DNA of 64,000 nucleotides. Origin: Lucifuga dentata (lineage: Eukaryota; Chordata; Actinopteri; Ophidiiformes; Bythitidae). Below, piece after piece: positions 35,135 through 45,553 of this stretch. The stretch spans positions 1 through 64,000 of the forward strand of contig VXCM01001491.1 of the NCBI GenBank assembly GCA_014773175.1, given 5' to 3'. The translations under genes were made by a program, and so were the position numbers. A model generated the notes under the pieces. That model worked only from the letters and a program-made list of their open reading frames with translations, did not search any database and was not told the DNA's origin. The first letter of the stretch is position 1; every line of letters starts with the position of its first letter.

Positions 35135-38100
35135 GTTTTGGTAAACTCTATTAATTTGAGCTAATTGATTGTAACTTGTAATTGATTGTTCCAGATGTAC
35201 CCAAGGATCTGTGGATTACCTACAGTATCTGCTGGCTTTCATTCATGATCGCAGGTCTGAATTTGTTCAGCACCTGTCTCTCTCACCTAGTTTTACTCAC
35301 TTCAGATTTCTACCTCATCCCAAAAATGAAAACAGGCTTTAGCTCAGATACATTTTGCATCTGATGCTGACATCACATCAAGCTGTGGAGGATTTCACAG
35401 CAGCTGAGAAACTCGGTAAAAATCTCTCAAGCATTGTTGGATCTAAATTTATCAATCAACCATTTTGTTCGGGGAGTGTAGTCTTATATAGCTTTGAACT
35501 TTGATCTTGATTTTGGTGTATAGGTGTGTGAATGGTACAGGAGCTTTTAAGAGACATGTATCTAAGAGGTGAGAGTATAGCCAGTATATCGCTCCCCAGA
35601 CAGCTGACCAATATCTTCCCTGGGTCATTGTGAATTTTATGTTTCTATCTTTGCACTACCTCACAGTAAAATGCAGCTCTCTGCCTTCACCTCCTATTTC
35701 TTTATTTAATTTGTTGTCATCTTTGTCATCTTAATTCATTTGTCATCTTTTTTTTAAGCTCTGTCACGTCCATTATTGATACCTCCTATTATTTATTAGA
35801 ATTGAGAATTTTTTTTTTTTTTTTTTTAGAAATACAGAACATGGAGCAGACACTAGTTTAGCATCATTAATTTATTGTCAGATTGCTTTTGGTTCCCTAA
35901 GGTAGGCCATGGGATGATGATAGCTAATCGCATGTGTGTGACCACGTACATAATGCTAAATTTGTAAAATATGACATTAAAATTTGATTGTTTATTTTAA
36001 TGACATAATAATGAATTAAATTCATTGTTATTTTGTGTTTACATATTTGTTATTGAAAACATCACCATGAATTGACATAAAAGTGTTCAGGGAAAATAAG
36101 CTGACAAGTCATGCAGTCAGGACATGTAGCTTCTTTAATTCAGAATTGAAGGTAATTTCATGAAGAAAACCTGACATTTATTACCAAAACCAAACAGTTT
36201 AGACATAAAGGTAAAATGCAGCAAACACCTTGAATACTAGAATGGTTTCCTTAAATGTACTGCATTTCCTTAAAAAACATAAAATCTGTACTTTGGATCA
36301 AATTATTATGCCAATGCAGACAATTTCAGCAATACTGTTCTGTTAAAAATTTAACATATAACATGTTAGAATATCAAATCAATCATGTTTGTCCTCTTCA
36401 ACTACATTGTTTTTTTTTTCTTTTTTAAATTTCAACAGACTGAAACTGAATGCTTTATGAATGCAACTGCTTTGCAAAAAGATGCAAAGAAAAATCACTA
36501 ACACTATAAATATAGTAAATATATAACTATTTATTTCATATTAATGTGTCTTTAATTTTAATTAAGGAGAAACTTAATTTTAATGAGTAACTAAAACATC
36601 AAGAAAGTTTTACTTTAACAAACATTATGCTCTTCTCTTATAGGAAAAATTAAGAATAAATGTGTTCTTTTCAATGGCTACATTTTAAAAATGCATGCCT
36701 TCCTACATATATCATAGCATAAATAAATGTATCATAGCATAAATAAATGCATTCTTCCTGTGAGTTCCTACAATTTACAGCAGCCAACAACTCGGCAGAA
36801 AAATGGAAGCTGATTTTGTTCTAATTGGAGCAAAGTGAATCAAGCCATCACGGGTCAGTTTGCTCATCAGCGTCTCTCCCCCTGCAGGGCAGAATGGACA
36901 CCCACGATTCGTGTTTTATTTCAAATTATTTACCAACCAATTAGTCCCACTTCTCAAATATGGAGTGAATATAATGAAGCAGAATGATAAATTAAATTGT
37001 TCAATGGTAGACCTCTCTGCAGAGAGCAGAGGGAGTCTCATTTGTTCAACAAGGATGGATTTTGGCAATGGAGGATTTAAAACTGGATTCCGTATGGTAT
37101 GTTTTGTAACTTAACTTGATTTTTCTGAAACCTTCTGACATTTCAAATAAGATGCATTTTATATATTTGCGGTAGCAGTGATGTATGTCACTGGTTACAT
37201 TTGTAACCACATATTCTATTCACACTCACTCTTCAGCTAATCCTGGCAAACTACTGGTCGTAAACATTTTTCTTTGGCTTTCATCTGTGTGACACTTGCA
37301 CGCCCTGAAAGCTCACAAGGCACTTCTTATTTTGCCCAAGTAGTTTGAGGATTTAGATAACAACTTGGCCTCTGTGCAATCAACCAATAAAAAGCCACTT
37401 ATGAAATTGGCCTGCCTCTATCTCCTCTGGAAAGGTTTTTCAGACTCTGTTTGATGTGGCCCCCAGGCACTGATCATCACACATAATGTGATTCCTCTTC
37501 ACACAGCAAAGCCTCCCTTAATTTATAATGAATGGTGGGAGACAGTTGCTTTCTTTAACCAGCAATTATCAGCATCCTGCAAAAAGCATAATCAAACCCT
37601 CAAACTGTGATATTTTAACTATTCCAACTTTAAAAAGGAAGAGCCGCTTGCAATGTTAGGAAAAACAGGAAAATTAACTCTCGGAGAAAGAGCAAAGCCA
37701 TAGAGATACAGAGTTATATCTGGAACATAGCAATAATGAAAGCAAAATTAGGTGTAATCACGCAGAGCGAGAAAGTGCTACATACTGGGTGCAGCAGTTT
37801 TACAGCCAGCTCTTCTGTACATTAGTGTTTGACATGGCTGCCCTCACGTCAACAGGTCCAACTCACCATGGTGTAAGTGCTTCTAATGAGGAACGAAGGA
37901 GAGAGGGACAACTCTTTCAGAATCTATCAAGAAGAAGGAAAAAAACAACTCCTCTCTAAGTAGATTTAAGTCACAAATTCCCCGCGTACATTTTATTTTG
38001 TATTTTACAGAATATCAGCTTTTGTGATCAAGAGATGGTTAATACCTGATTTCTGAATACAACACATCAGATGGAAAAGCATGGTGTTTGATGTCTTAAT

Positions 38101-39480
38101 TTCCCAGATAACTACAAAATAACAGCAGATCCTCATAAGGGTCATTGTAAGGGAAAGTTATTAAATCATCATTTTATTTTAATGAGGCTTATATCTTATA
38201 ATGATAATACCCTAAAGGAAAGATGTTATTAACTCACAGGTTAGTTCACAGTCAGTGTGCAATTAACCCACCTTTTCTAAAGAGCATCAGTGAGTAATCA
38301 AATGGGATCATAATGAGAGGGAAGAGACTGAAATGCTCTTTGCCTTATTCATTATTGAAAGGGTCTTTGTAAAAGGCAGCAAGGCTTTAAAGTTAGCCCG
38401 CCAACATGCTGAAAGACATTGTACTCTATAAACCACTGCTACTCTGACATCCCATCTAACACAATGCCTATTCACAATGTGACCTGGATACAATAAAACA
38501 ACTCCAATCAACAGACTGTAAAATAATAGCTGGTCAAATAGGAGTAGTCGAACAAAAGAACAGTGGCAGCACATGTGACAAAGAAAAATCTAAGTCTTGA
38601 TTGGTAATTGCTCCATTTTTTTCAAGCATTTTCATGAACTGGATGTAACACGCTGTTTCTAAAACTGTTAAATTCATTAATGCAATTATAGAATGCAAGC
38701 CCAGCATGATCACAGTCACATGACAAAGGATTGTGGGTCCAAGAAGCCCTTAACAGTGAGGATCAACAACCTTCGGGCAATAATAAGCTTCAGTGCACAA
38801 ATTGCCCGTCTGCTTGGTTTGTGGAGTGAAGTCAAAGCTCAATTAATCCATATTAATTAGAGATAAACTTGGTAGATTGAGTCAGTTTGCTCTTTTCTAT
38901 GCCTGATAACCCCTGGCTTTGTAAAGAGTCAAAAATCTCCCATCGCAGTATCCCACAGGAAAAGCCTCTTAGAGATGCTAATCCCACATTTAATAGCTAT
39001 TAATAAGTCTGAACATTGGGTACAAACAGGAGTTTGTAAAAAGAAAACAAAAGTTAGGATTTAAAGCCACATTAACAATAATGTAATAACATCTGGAGAA
39101 CACGTCATTTTACTAAATATGTAATGTGACAATGGAAACAAAATCATTTCATTGGAGCTCAATGGGCTGTGTGTAAGAAATTTATGTAGGTATATTTTTC
39201 TCACTTAAAATGACTCCTTGCTCTCTACTCCCATTAGACTCATACCCCATCATCATTAATGCACCTTTATATTGATATTGAGGTGATGTTATTGTAGTTT
39301 ATAGAACCACTTAAGCAGGTCAGAATGATCTCCAGAGAAAAGTCTGTGTTCCTTCAGTATGACTAGGACATTCAGGACAGATACTTAATCTCACATTAAC
39401 AGGGCCAAATATTATGGAAGTGAGAATTGCCCAAAGGATGTATTACAGATGTGGTGTTTCTAAAAGATGTGGAATAGCGG
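35135..39480. other. Long low-repeat intronic/desert region
   Basis: No gene recognised. Poly(T) lies at about 35810-35828. A 23-bp word (atcatagcataaataaatg) repeats in tandem at about 36711-36750. Large parts (36770-37110, 37380-37620, 38140-38330, 38820-39010) are complex, non-repetitive and rich in TAATTA/TAAT and AATTA words, as expected of vertebrate conserved non-coding elements near a neural gene. Conservation cannot be tested here. Confidence 0.4.
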
Positions 39481-39494
39481 GATGCTTCCTCTGC

Positions 39495-39541
39495 AGAGAT
39501 AATTAAAAAAAAAAAAAAAAAANAAAAAAAAAAAAAAAAAA
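39495..39541. other. Poly(A) run with N
   Basis: About 46 A's interrupted by N at 39523. Probably an unresolved homopolymer join. No polyadenylation signal is placed upstream to suggest a retrocopy. Confidence 0.6.
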
Positions 39542-39614
39542 GTCTATGGCCAGTAATATAATACGGTCAGTTCCAATTTCTATCACTCTATTAGGGCCAA
39601 TACATTTTTTTTAA

Positions 39615-39835
39615 TATATCCTGATTCATTGGAGCCCTGCGATAGACTGGCGATCTGTCCACGGTGTACCCTGCCTCTCGCCCTGTGACTGCTGGGATAG
39701 GCTCCAGCTCCCCCATGACCCTCAACAGGACAAACAGGTTTAGAAAATGGATGGATGNGATAGGCTCCAGCTCCCCCATGACCCTCAACAGGACAAACAG
39801 GTTTAGAAAATGGATGGATGGATGGATGGATGATT
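39615..39835 (+). mobile_element. 5'-truncated L2-type LINE/SINE tail with (TGGA)n
   Basis: Reads ctgcgatagactggcgatct, then gtgtaccctgcctctcgccc, then gctgggataggctccagctc, then gtttagaaaatggatggatg. This is the standard fish tail shared with 6590-6960. N at 39758 is flanked by an identical 62-bp duplication (39696-39757 and 39759-39820), so the true element is about 63 bp shorter. Confidence 0.75.
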
Positions 39836-41340
39836 CATTGGATATTTGATTTGCTTCACATACTATACTTTAGCTGTGCACTAAAAGCATAGTCTACTGT
39901 CAGCAGTGCTATGACCATAAATGTTAAACTAAAATAATGTTCAATTTGTTGACATAAATCCTACACATTAGCCTGTAAATACCTTGCGTGCTTTTCACAG
40001 AGGAACTAATATTATCAATGACATGGTATGCAACTGAAAAATGTCTCAGTTGTTTCATTAATATCAATATATTTAGACATATTAGACATTAATATTCCAC
40101 ATTGACATACCGCTGTTAACGTACCTCCTTTGAACTTGTACAATAATAATGTAGATGTATGCATATACTTTCCCAGTACTTTATAAATGCTAAATCATAT
40201 TATACAAACAATATATACTGTACAAGTTAAGATGATAATTTGGTTTCTAGGCAACACTTGGCTGCATTCAGTGAAGTTAATAACTGCAATAGAGACCAGA
40301 ATTCCTGTCATATGAGCATAATAAGGGGAAAAAAAAATACATGAATAAGCACAAATACACTATAATATTTATTAATTACTGATACCAAACTACAATGGAG
40401 TGATTAATTAAACTATTATACTATATGATAATGTGACCAAATGAAAAGCATAAGGGTTTGACATTTTTTTTCAAAACTATTGGCAATACTGCTGTAATGC
40501 AGTATAATTCTTTATAATTTTTCAGTGAAGGTGTTCCTTTTCCACCTGCTGCCCCCACAGAGAGAATATTAACAGCCAGAAGACGCTTGCGATTTTGGGC
40601 AGAATTCATAAAACAAGGGAGCAAACTTAATGTGTCAGTAAAGGCAAATATCATCGTACAACCATGTTCCCTCATTCATAAATGCCTGTTACTGGCATCT
40701 TTTTTCATTTCACTTGAAAGAGGCATTACTACATGTTTCCTTATTTATATGTCAGGAAAGTGATTAATGAAACACATCATCACTCTAAACATTAAGGCCT
40801 GTTTCAGTGATATTTGAGTGATATTTTAAACTGTATTTGCCTAACATGTATTAGTGATCTATTTCTAGGACCATAGCGGTGATCGTGCATGTTTGAGCCT
40901 AATATATTAAATTTTCAGACATGTAATGTTACTGACAATCATTTCCCAAAGCATACTGCTGGAATTGAAAATTTTGTTTCATACCTTTCCAGACTGCTAT
41001 TGGTTTCAGTTTATTTTGATTTCAGTTTATTTATTTTTCTATTAAAATCAACTTGTCGATACTTGAAACACTTGAAACGTTCTTGGGATAGATAATCCAT
41101 CATCACCAACAAGATTTGTATTCAGGTTTTTTTCGAAGTTATGTAATTTTCACATTTAAGTGCAATGAAAAGCACAGAGTGAAGGTATGTCTCCATACAC
41201 ACATGGAGGGGAATATAATCCCAAAAGAAGACCTGCATTTATCGAAAAATTAAACGACAGTGATTGCATAAGGCTGCATAACTATTAGCAGGTGAAACAT
41301 CAATTTTTAGGGTGGGTGTATCGCTTGAATATTTGATTTT
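39836..41340. other. Non-coding desert
   Basis: AT-rich with no gene or named element. The 40421-40675 and 40889-41095 ORFs have no family features. Confidence 0.5.
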
Positions 41341-41761
41341 GAAAGATTAACAGATAGTATGAGGTCTCTGATGGAGGATCTGTGGCAGTAGTGGAGGCTG
41401 TGTTGCCCGACAACAAACTAGAAGTGGTTGAAGTGGTGGAACTGGAAGAGCAGCAGCTCCCAATTACTCCAGTACAACCATATGTTATAAAGGAAAAAGA
41501 TTTTGATGGAGAAGACTCATCAGTATGGATGATGTTCCTGGTAGTGGGCATCTTGCTGGTGTCCACATTGGGAATGTTAAGCACGGCCTATTATCTGTGT
41601 GTGTGGAGAGGAGGCAGGATTCACTATCAGCCTCAGAAGGACATTTCTGCTTTCATATAAAATAATGTAATTTTTGTGACGAAACCAACCACAATAAAAA
41701 GATTCATTAATGTAAAAAAAAAAAAAAAAAAANAAAAAAAAAAAAAAAAAAGAAAGATTAA
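41341..41761 (+). mobile_element. Retrocopy insertion with target-site duplications and poly(A)
   Basis: Whole insertion unit: left duplication 41341-41350 (perhaps to 41355), cDNA part, poly(A) 41714-41751 containing N at 41733, right duplication 41752-41761. The TTTT|GAAAG junction fits the loose TT|AAAA preference of LINE endonucleases. Confidence 0.65.
41351..41713 (+). pseudogene. 5'-truncated processed retrocopy of a type I membrane-protein mRNA
   Basis: An open frame begins inside the insert (after a TAG at 41355-41357) and runs without interruption to TAA at 41658-41660, about 100 codons. It has no real ATG near its start: position 41382 is GTG. The peptide has an acidic juxtamembrane part (LEVVEVVELEEQ, EKDFDGEDSS), one strong transmembrane helix (about 24 residues from VWMMFLVVGILL), then a short tail CVWRGGRIHYQPQKDISAFI. 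It therefore looks like the C-terminus of a single-pass protein. The stop is followed by about 53 bases of 3' UTR, AATAAA at 41693-41698 and poly(A) starting at 41714, a normal 15-base spacing. The block is flanked by gaaagattaa at 41341-41350 and 41752-41761 (14 of 15 if extended), preceded by TTTT. This is the structure of LINE-mediated retrotransposition. The parent gene is not identified. A genuine terminal exon is the main alternative, but it has no good acceptor. Confidence 0.7.
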
Positions 41762-41861
41762 GAGATTTTGCAGAATATCAAGAAAGCTGAAACAGTTTTA
41801 TCCTTCAGGATGGTTATCAGTATATGAGTATATGAGTATATGTACGAAAATTGAATATATT

Positions 41862-41900
41862 AGGCTCAAACATGCACAACTGCCGGTATGGTCCTTTAAG
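41862..41900 (+). repeat. Short dispersed repeat, copy 2
   Basis: ggctcaaacatgcacaactg followed by ccggtatggtcctttaag. It shares its core with 13824-13864 and 44097-44133. Confidence 0.5.
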
Positions 41901-43240
41901 TCAACGCAGCTGATTAGTCAGTTTGTTTAAATGTTGAGTTTTGACTCAATCTCGCACACATTCTAATGGCACTGCACCTCTTCCTCATGTGCCAGCCTCT
42001 GTACTATATCTCTGTCTTTCTCTCTATATCTCTCTATTTCTCTCTCTCTTTCATAATGTTTGGAACTATCTCTCATATAGTGTTACTCTTTTAAAATCTG
42101 GAGCTGTAAAGCAAAGAATTTAGATTTCCTTTCCTGAGCTAACATGTTCATTTCACTTTTACATTACAGGAAATAATATAAAACATTGCTCTTATGTATA
42201 AAGCTGCTCATTTTTATTGGCTTTTATCCAAGACACCCCTTATAACAATGCTCCGTTAATGGGACACTGATGCACCACTTAACTGAAGGGAAGCTCTTTC
42301 AATGAGCTTCATTTATCTTGGTACTTATTTAGGGTGATGTTGTGTGTAGTTAGTGTGATTTTGTATGAATTCCACCCCTCATGTCTTGCTCATGGGCACC
42401 ACAGAGTGAGAACTTGAACCTGAGTGCAGGGGTAAGAGTTGTTCTCTGAATCATGCCAGACTGCTGCTAAAAGAGAGGACAGGAAAAAAAACAGGAGTCA
42501 AACAACTCTTTTGTTCTCTTTTCCTTAATCTTCTCTTTCCCATAATGGCTTCATCAAAAAGTTGCATAAGCAGCAAGACTGGCTTAAGTTTTCCCACTGA
42601 TCCTTCATCCTTTTTCTCTGACCTTATTCAACTGCATGTCTAAAGAGTATTTTTTAAAGGGTAAGCAGAACCTCAAGTAAAGTTTCTCCTTTTCTAGCTT
42701 TGACCTGAAAAGCCTCCTGACATAAATTGTTGACTGATTAAAATGTATCTGCAGCAGCCTTTAGCACACTGTATTCAGCCCAGTCACAGCTCTTTGTGGC
42801 TTGTCTCCTTGGGCCACCCCCACCTTCAACATGTGAACAGCCTACTGTACATCAGTTTGGGTCAGGGAGTGTGTCATTTGTGTTATGACTCAACCAAAGG
42901 CGATAATTATTAACATAAACTAGAGGTCCTCACTCTTTACTCTTCCATTCAGTTCCTCAGAACTGAGACATGACCCATAATGAGTGGTGTCCCCTGATAT
43001 TTCCTCGGGTCTTGGGTCTGCGTGTGAATATGTCTTCTACCCAAGTGGATCCGAGCAGACTCTGTATGAGGTGTGATCATGTGGTGTGTCACAATCGCTG
43101 CAGTGCATTTTGAGGTGAGATGGAGAGTGTGAACTGAAGTGCAGGAAAAATGGAAGTATTATTTGCTGACTCAAGGAACAAACTGAAAGGAAAGCTGCTC
43201 ATTAATTGGTGGCATACCATGCTGCCACTGATGGTGTTCT
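41901..43240. other. Non-coding desert
   Basis: A degenerate CT-rich stretch lies at about 42008-42052. No gene is supported. Confidence 0.5.
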
Positions 43241-43244
43241 GTCT

Positions 43245-43480
43245 ATATTTGGGTCTTTTAGGGTCAACTGCATTTTGAATTGGGCCTAATTATCCACAAG
43301 ACTATTTTGGGTTGGGTCTGACTGTCCTCAGATCACTATGGTTTAGGTCTCTCTCTCTTTTTTTTTTTTTTTTNTTTTTTTTTTTTTTTTTAATTTATGG
43401 ATAAGTTTTGGATTCAGGTAGGTTTTCCACTGGTCTGTTCTGGTTTGGGTACAAAACTCTGGATCTTTAATGACATCTAG
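43245..43480 (+). repeat. Dispersed repeat, member A of a pair
   Basis: Repeated 'gggtct/gggtc' words, a homopolymer T-run with N (43374), and an end reading 'ttttccactggtctgttctg' then 'gtttgggtacaaaac'. This end matches 55915-55950 (ttttttccatgggtctgttctgg..tggatacaaaa). It is probably a degenerate member of one transposable-element family. Confidence 0.45.
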
Positions 43481-43792
43481 CAGACATACCTTATTTTACC
43501 CTAAATATGTCCAGTGTATTTCATAAAAACACTGTTGTGTAAATGATACCATATGGTATGTATGGCACATTTTTTAATTTTATTAGGTGGTGACAGGATT
43601 GGATAAAATTACACAGATACTACAAATCTGTAGAAATTTTGGTTTTACATGTAGTTTAATGAAGCAAAATGTAAATATACATAGTTTGAGCTGTCCTTAC
43701 CACAAGAGAACTCTGTTGACTCTGTGTCCTCTCCAAGAAGAAATGCAACTAGTTTTTGATGCACATGGACACAAACGCTGGATGATTAACAG

Positions 43793-43921
43793 TTTTAGAC
43801 TCCTTTTAAAAATCATGACACTTTTCACTGAAAATCAGTGAAAAAAAAAAAATGGTNTTTTAGACTCCTTTTAAAAATCATGACACTTTTCACTGAAAAT
43901 CAGTGAAAAAAAAAAAATGGT
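43793..43921. repeat. 64-bp duplication around N
   Basis: 43793-43856 and 43858-43921 are identical, separated by N at 43857. Assembly scar. Confidence 0.8.
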
Positions 43922-44096
43922 GTAAAGATGCATCAATGCATTGTAATTCTTAAGGTGGTGATTCAACAGCATCAATCTGAAAAGTTAAAAAAAATAACCT
44001 TACTGTTTTGGGCAAAATCAAACAAATAATCCTCCTTAAAGCACATTTCCTTCTAAAAATGTACTCCTAATTCTGTGTTGTATGTTCCCACACTCA

Positions 44097-44215
44097 CATG
44101 CTGCATGCACAATTACCAGTGTGGCCCTTTAAGTTTAGCAAAACACTCATCGTGGGTACCAGTGTACCAGCAGAGCGAGTGTTCCATAATGTCAGGAACA
44201 TTCTTTGGGTTCACA
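44097..44215 (+). pseudogene. hAT transposase C-terminal remnant
   Basis: The frame reads HAQLPVWPFKFSKTLIVGTSVPAERVFHNVRNI. 'TSVPAERVFHNV' closely resembles the conserved C-terminal dimerisation block of hAT transposases (TSVPSERVFS.AG.I). The following RSRL/NVD part is not seen and the frame decays, so this is a dead fragment. The first part (44097-44133) is copy 3 of a short dispersed repeat also present without the transposase motif at 13824 and 41862. Confidence 0.45.
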
Positions 44216-44338
44216 AGCACGCTGTACTCCCATTATTTGTCTGTATTCTGATTCTGGCAAGAATGTGCGTTATACAAATATATTTTGAAATTAAGAGGAT
44301 TCTGCGGTTCGTCAAATATACATAATATATACACCATA

Positions 44339-44463
44339 CTCCGTGTAATCGGAGGGCGAGGGGGAATCTGCCAGGTGAGGAAATGCAATGAGGAGGTGGT
44401 NCTCCGTGTAATCGGAGGGCGAGGGGGAATCTGCCAGGTGAGGAAATGCAATGAGGAGGTGGT
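44339..44463. repeat. 62-bp duplication around N
   Basis: 44339-44400 and 44402-44463 are identical, separated by N at 44401. The unit is GC-rich and contrasts with its AT-rich surroundings. Assembly scar. Confidence 0.8.
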
Positions 44464-44569
44464 TTCTCCTATTATAACAATTACAAGCCTGAATAAATTG
44501 GTTGACAAGCATAATATTTTTGATGCACAGGGACACAAAATATGAGTTTAAAGAAATCAATTTAACTAA

Positions 44570-45520
44570 TAAAGACAGAAAAAGTCAGAAATTACTGTCT
44601 GGTGAAAGAAACAAAACACACATGCAGTCAGCTATTAAAAAAAGGATGTATACTGCTGACTGCATGAACATCTGTAGCAAAAAAAATTTGATAGAAAACC
44701 ATGTGCTGTAACTGCAAGATAATAAAGGCATCACTGTTTCCATTGCTACAAGCACAGCAGCTTAGGCCAAATACTGTGCTGATAAGATACTGTTCAGTAA
44801 TACAATGAGACATACAGTATGCCATATTTTTACAGATAAACCTAACTCCATATTCCGTTATAGCATGGCATTATAAGCTATTTTGCAAGCTTTAAGATTT
44901 AGCTTCAACATTCTGGAAGCACAACTATTAGATACCACTGGGCAAAAAGTGTTCTATACCAAAAACAGTGAAACAACTCCAAAGATTGAAATTTAAAGTT
45001 CTGCTTCTTCTTGATGTCCCAGCATCATTTCAATATACTTTGTAAGAAATCTTGTCCAAATATCTATAAGAAATCTTTCTGTCTTGATCCAAATCACAAA
45101 TGGATTCATAACTCTTTTTTTTACACCTCTTGCTTTTGCTGTTATTCTCTGTGCATGCGATGCCTGTTCCTCTGTCTCTCTTTGTGTCTTCCCTTCTCCC
45201 TCCTCTTTGTTTTCTCTCTCTCTTTACACAATCAAGAGATTTGACCTTTGACCTTTCAGCTCAATGTTGTTAAAGTTCACTCAATTCTGCAGGCAGTAGC
45301 TTCTCAGAAAATACAACCCATGCTTATGTAATCCTTAACATCTGAGCATCAGGATATACATTTCGCTCTCATATTTTCTCAGTAATTTGCTGGTGTTATG
45401 TGAAATATTCATACACAGTTATCTAGTTTTACAAATACAGTGAGGAAAGTTAATAATGTACTGATTTAATAGAATACATTTATTCTGCAGAGTTCTTATG
45501 CCATATCCAAGTCAAATTCT

Positions 45521-45553
<33 letters not shown>

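Noticed and set aside
39495..39541. Poly(A) tail of a retrocopy
   Set aside because: The run contains an N and lacks a polyadenylation signal and flanking duplication. A homopolymer assembly gap is simpler.
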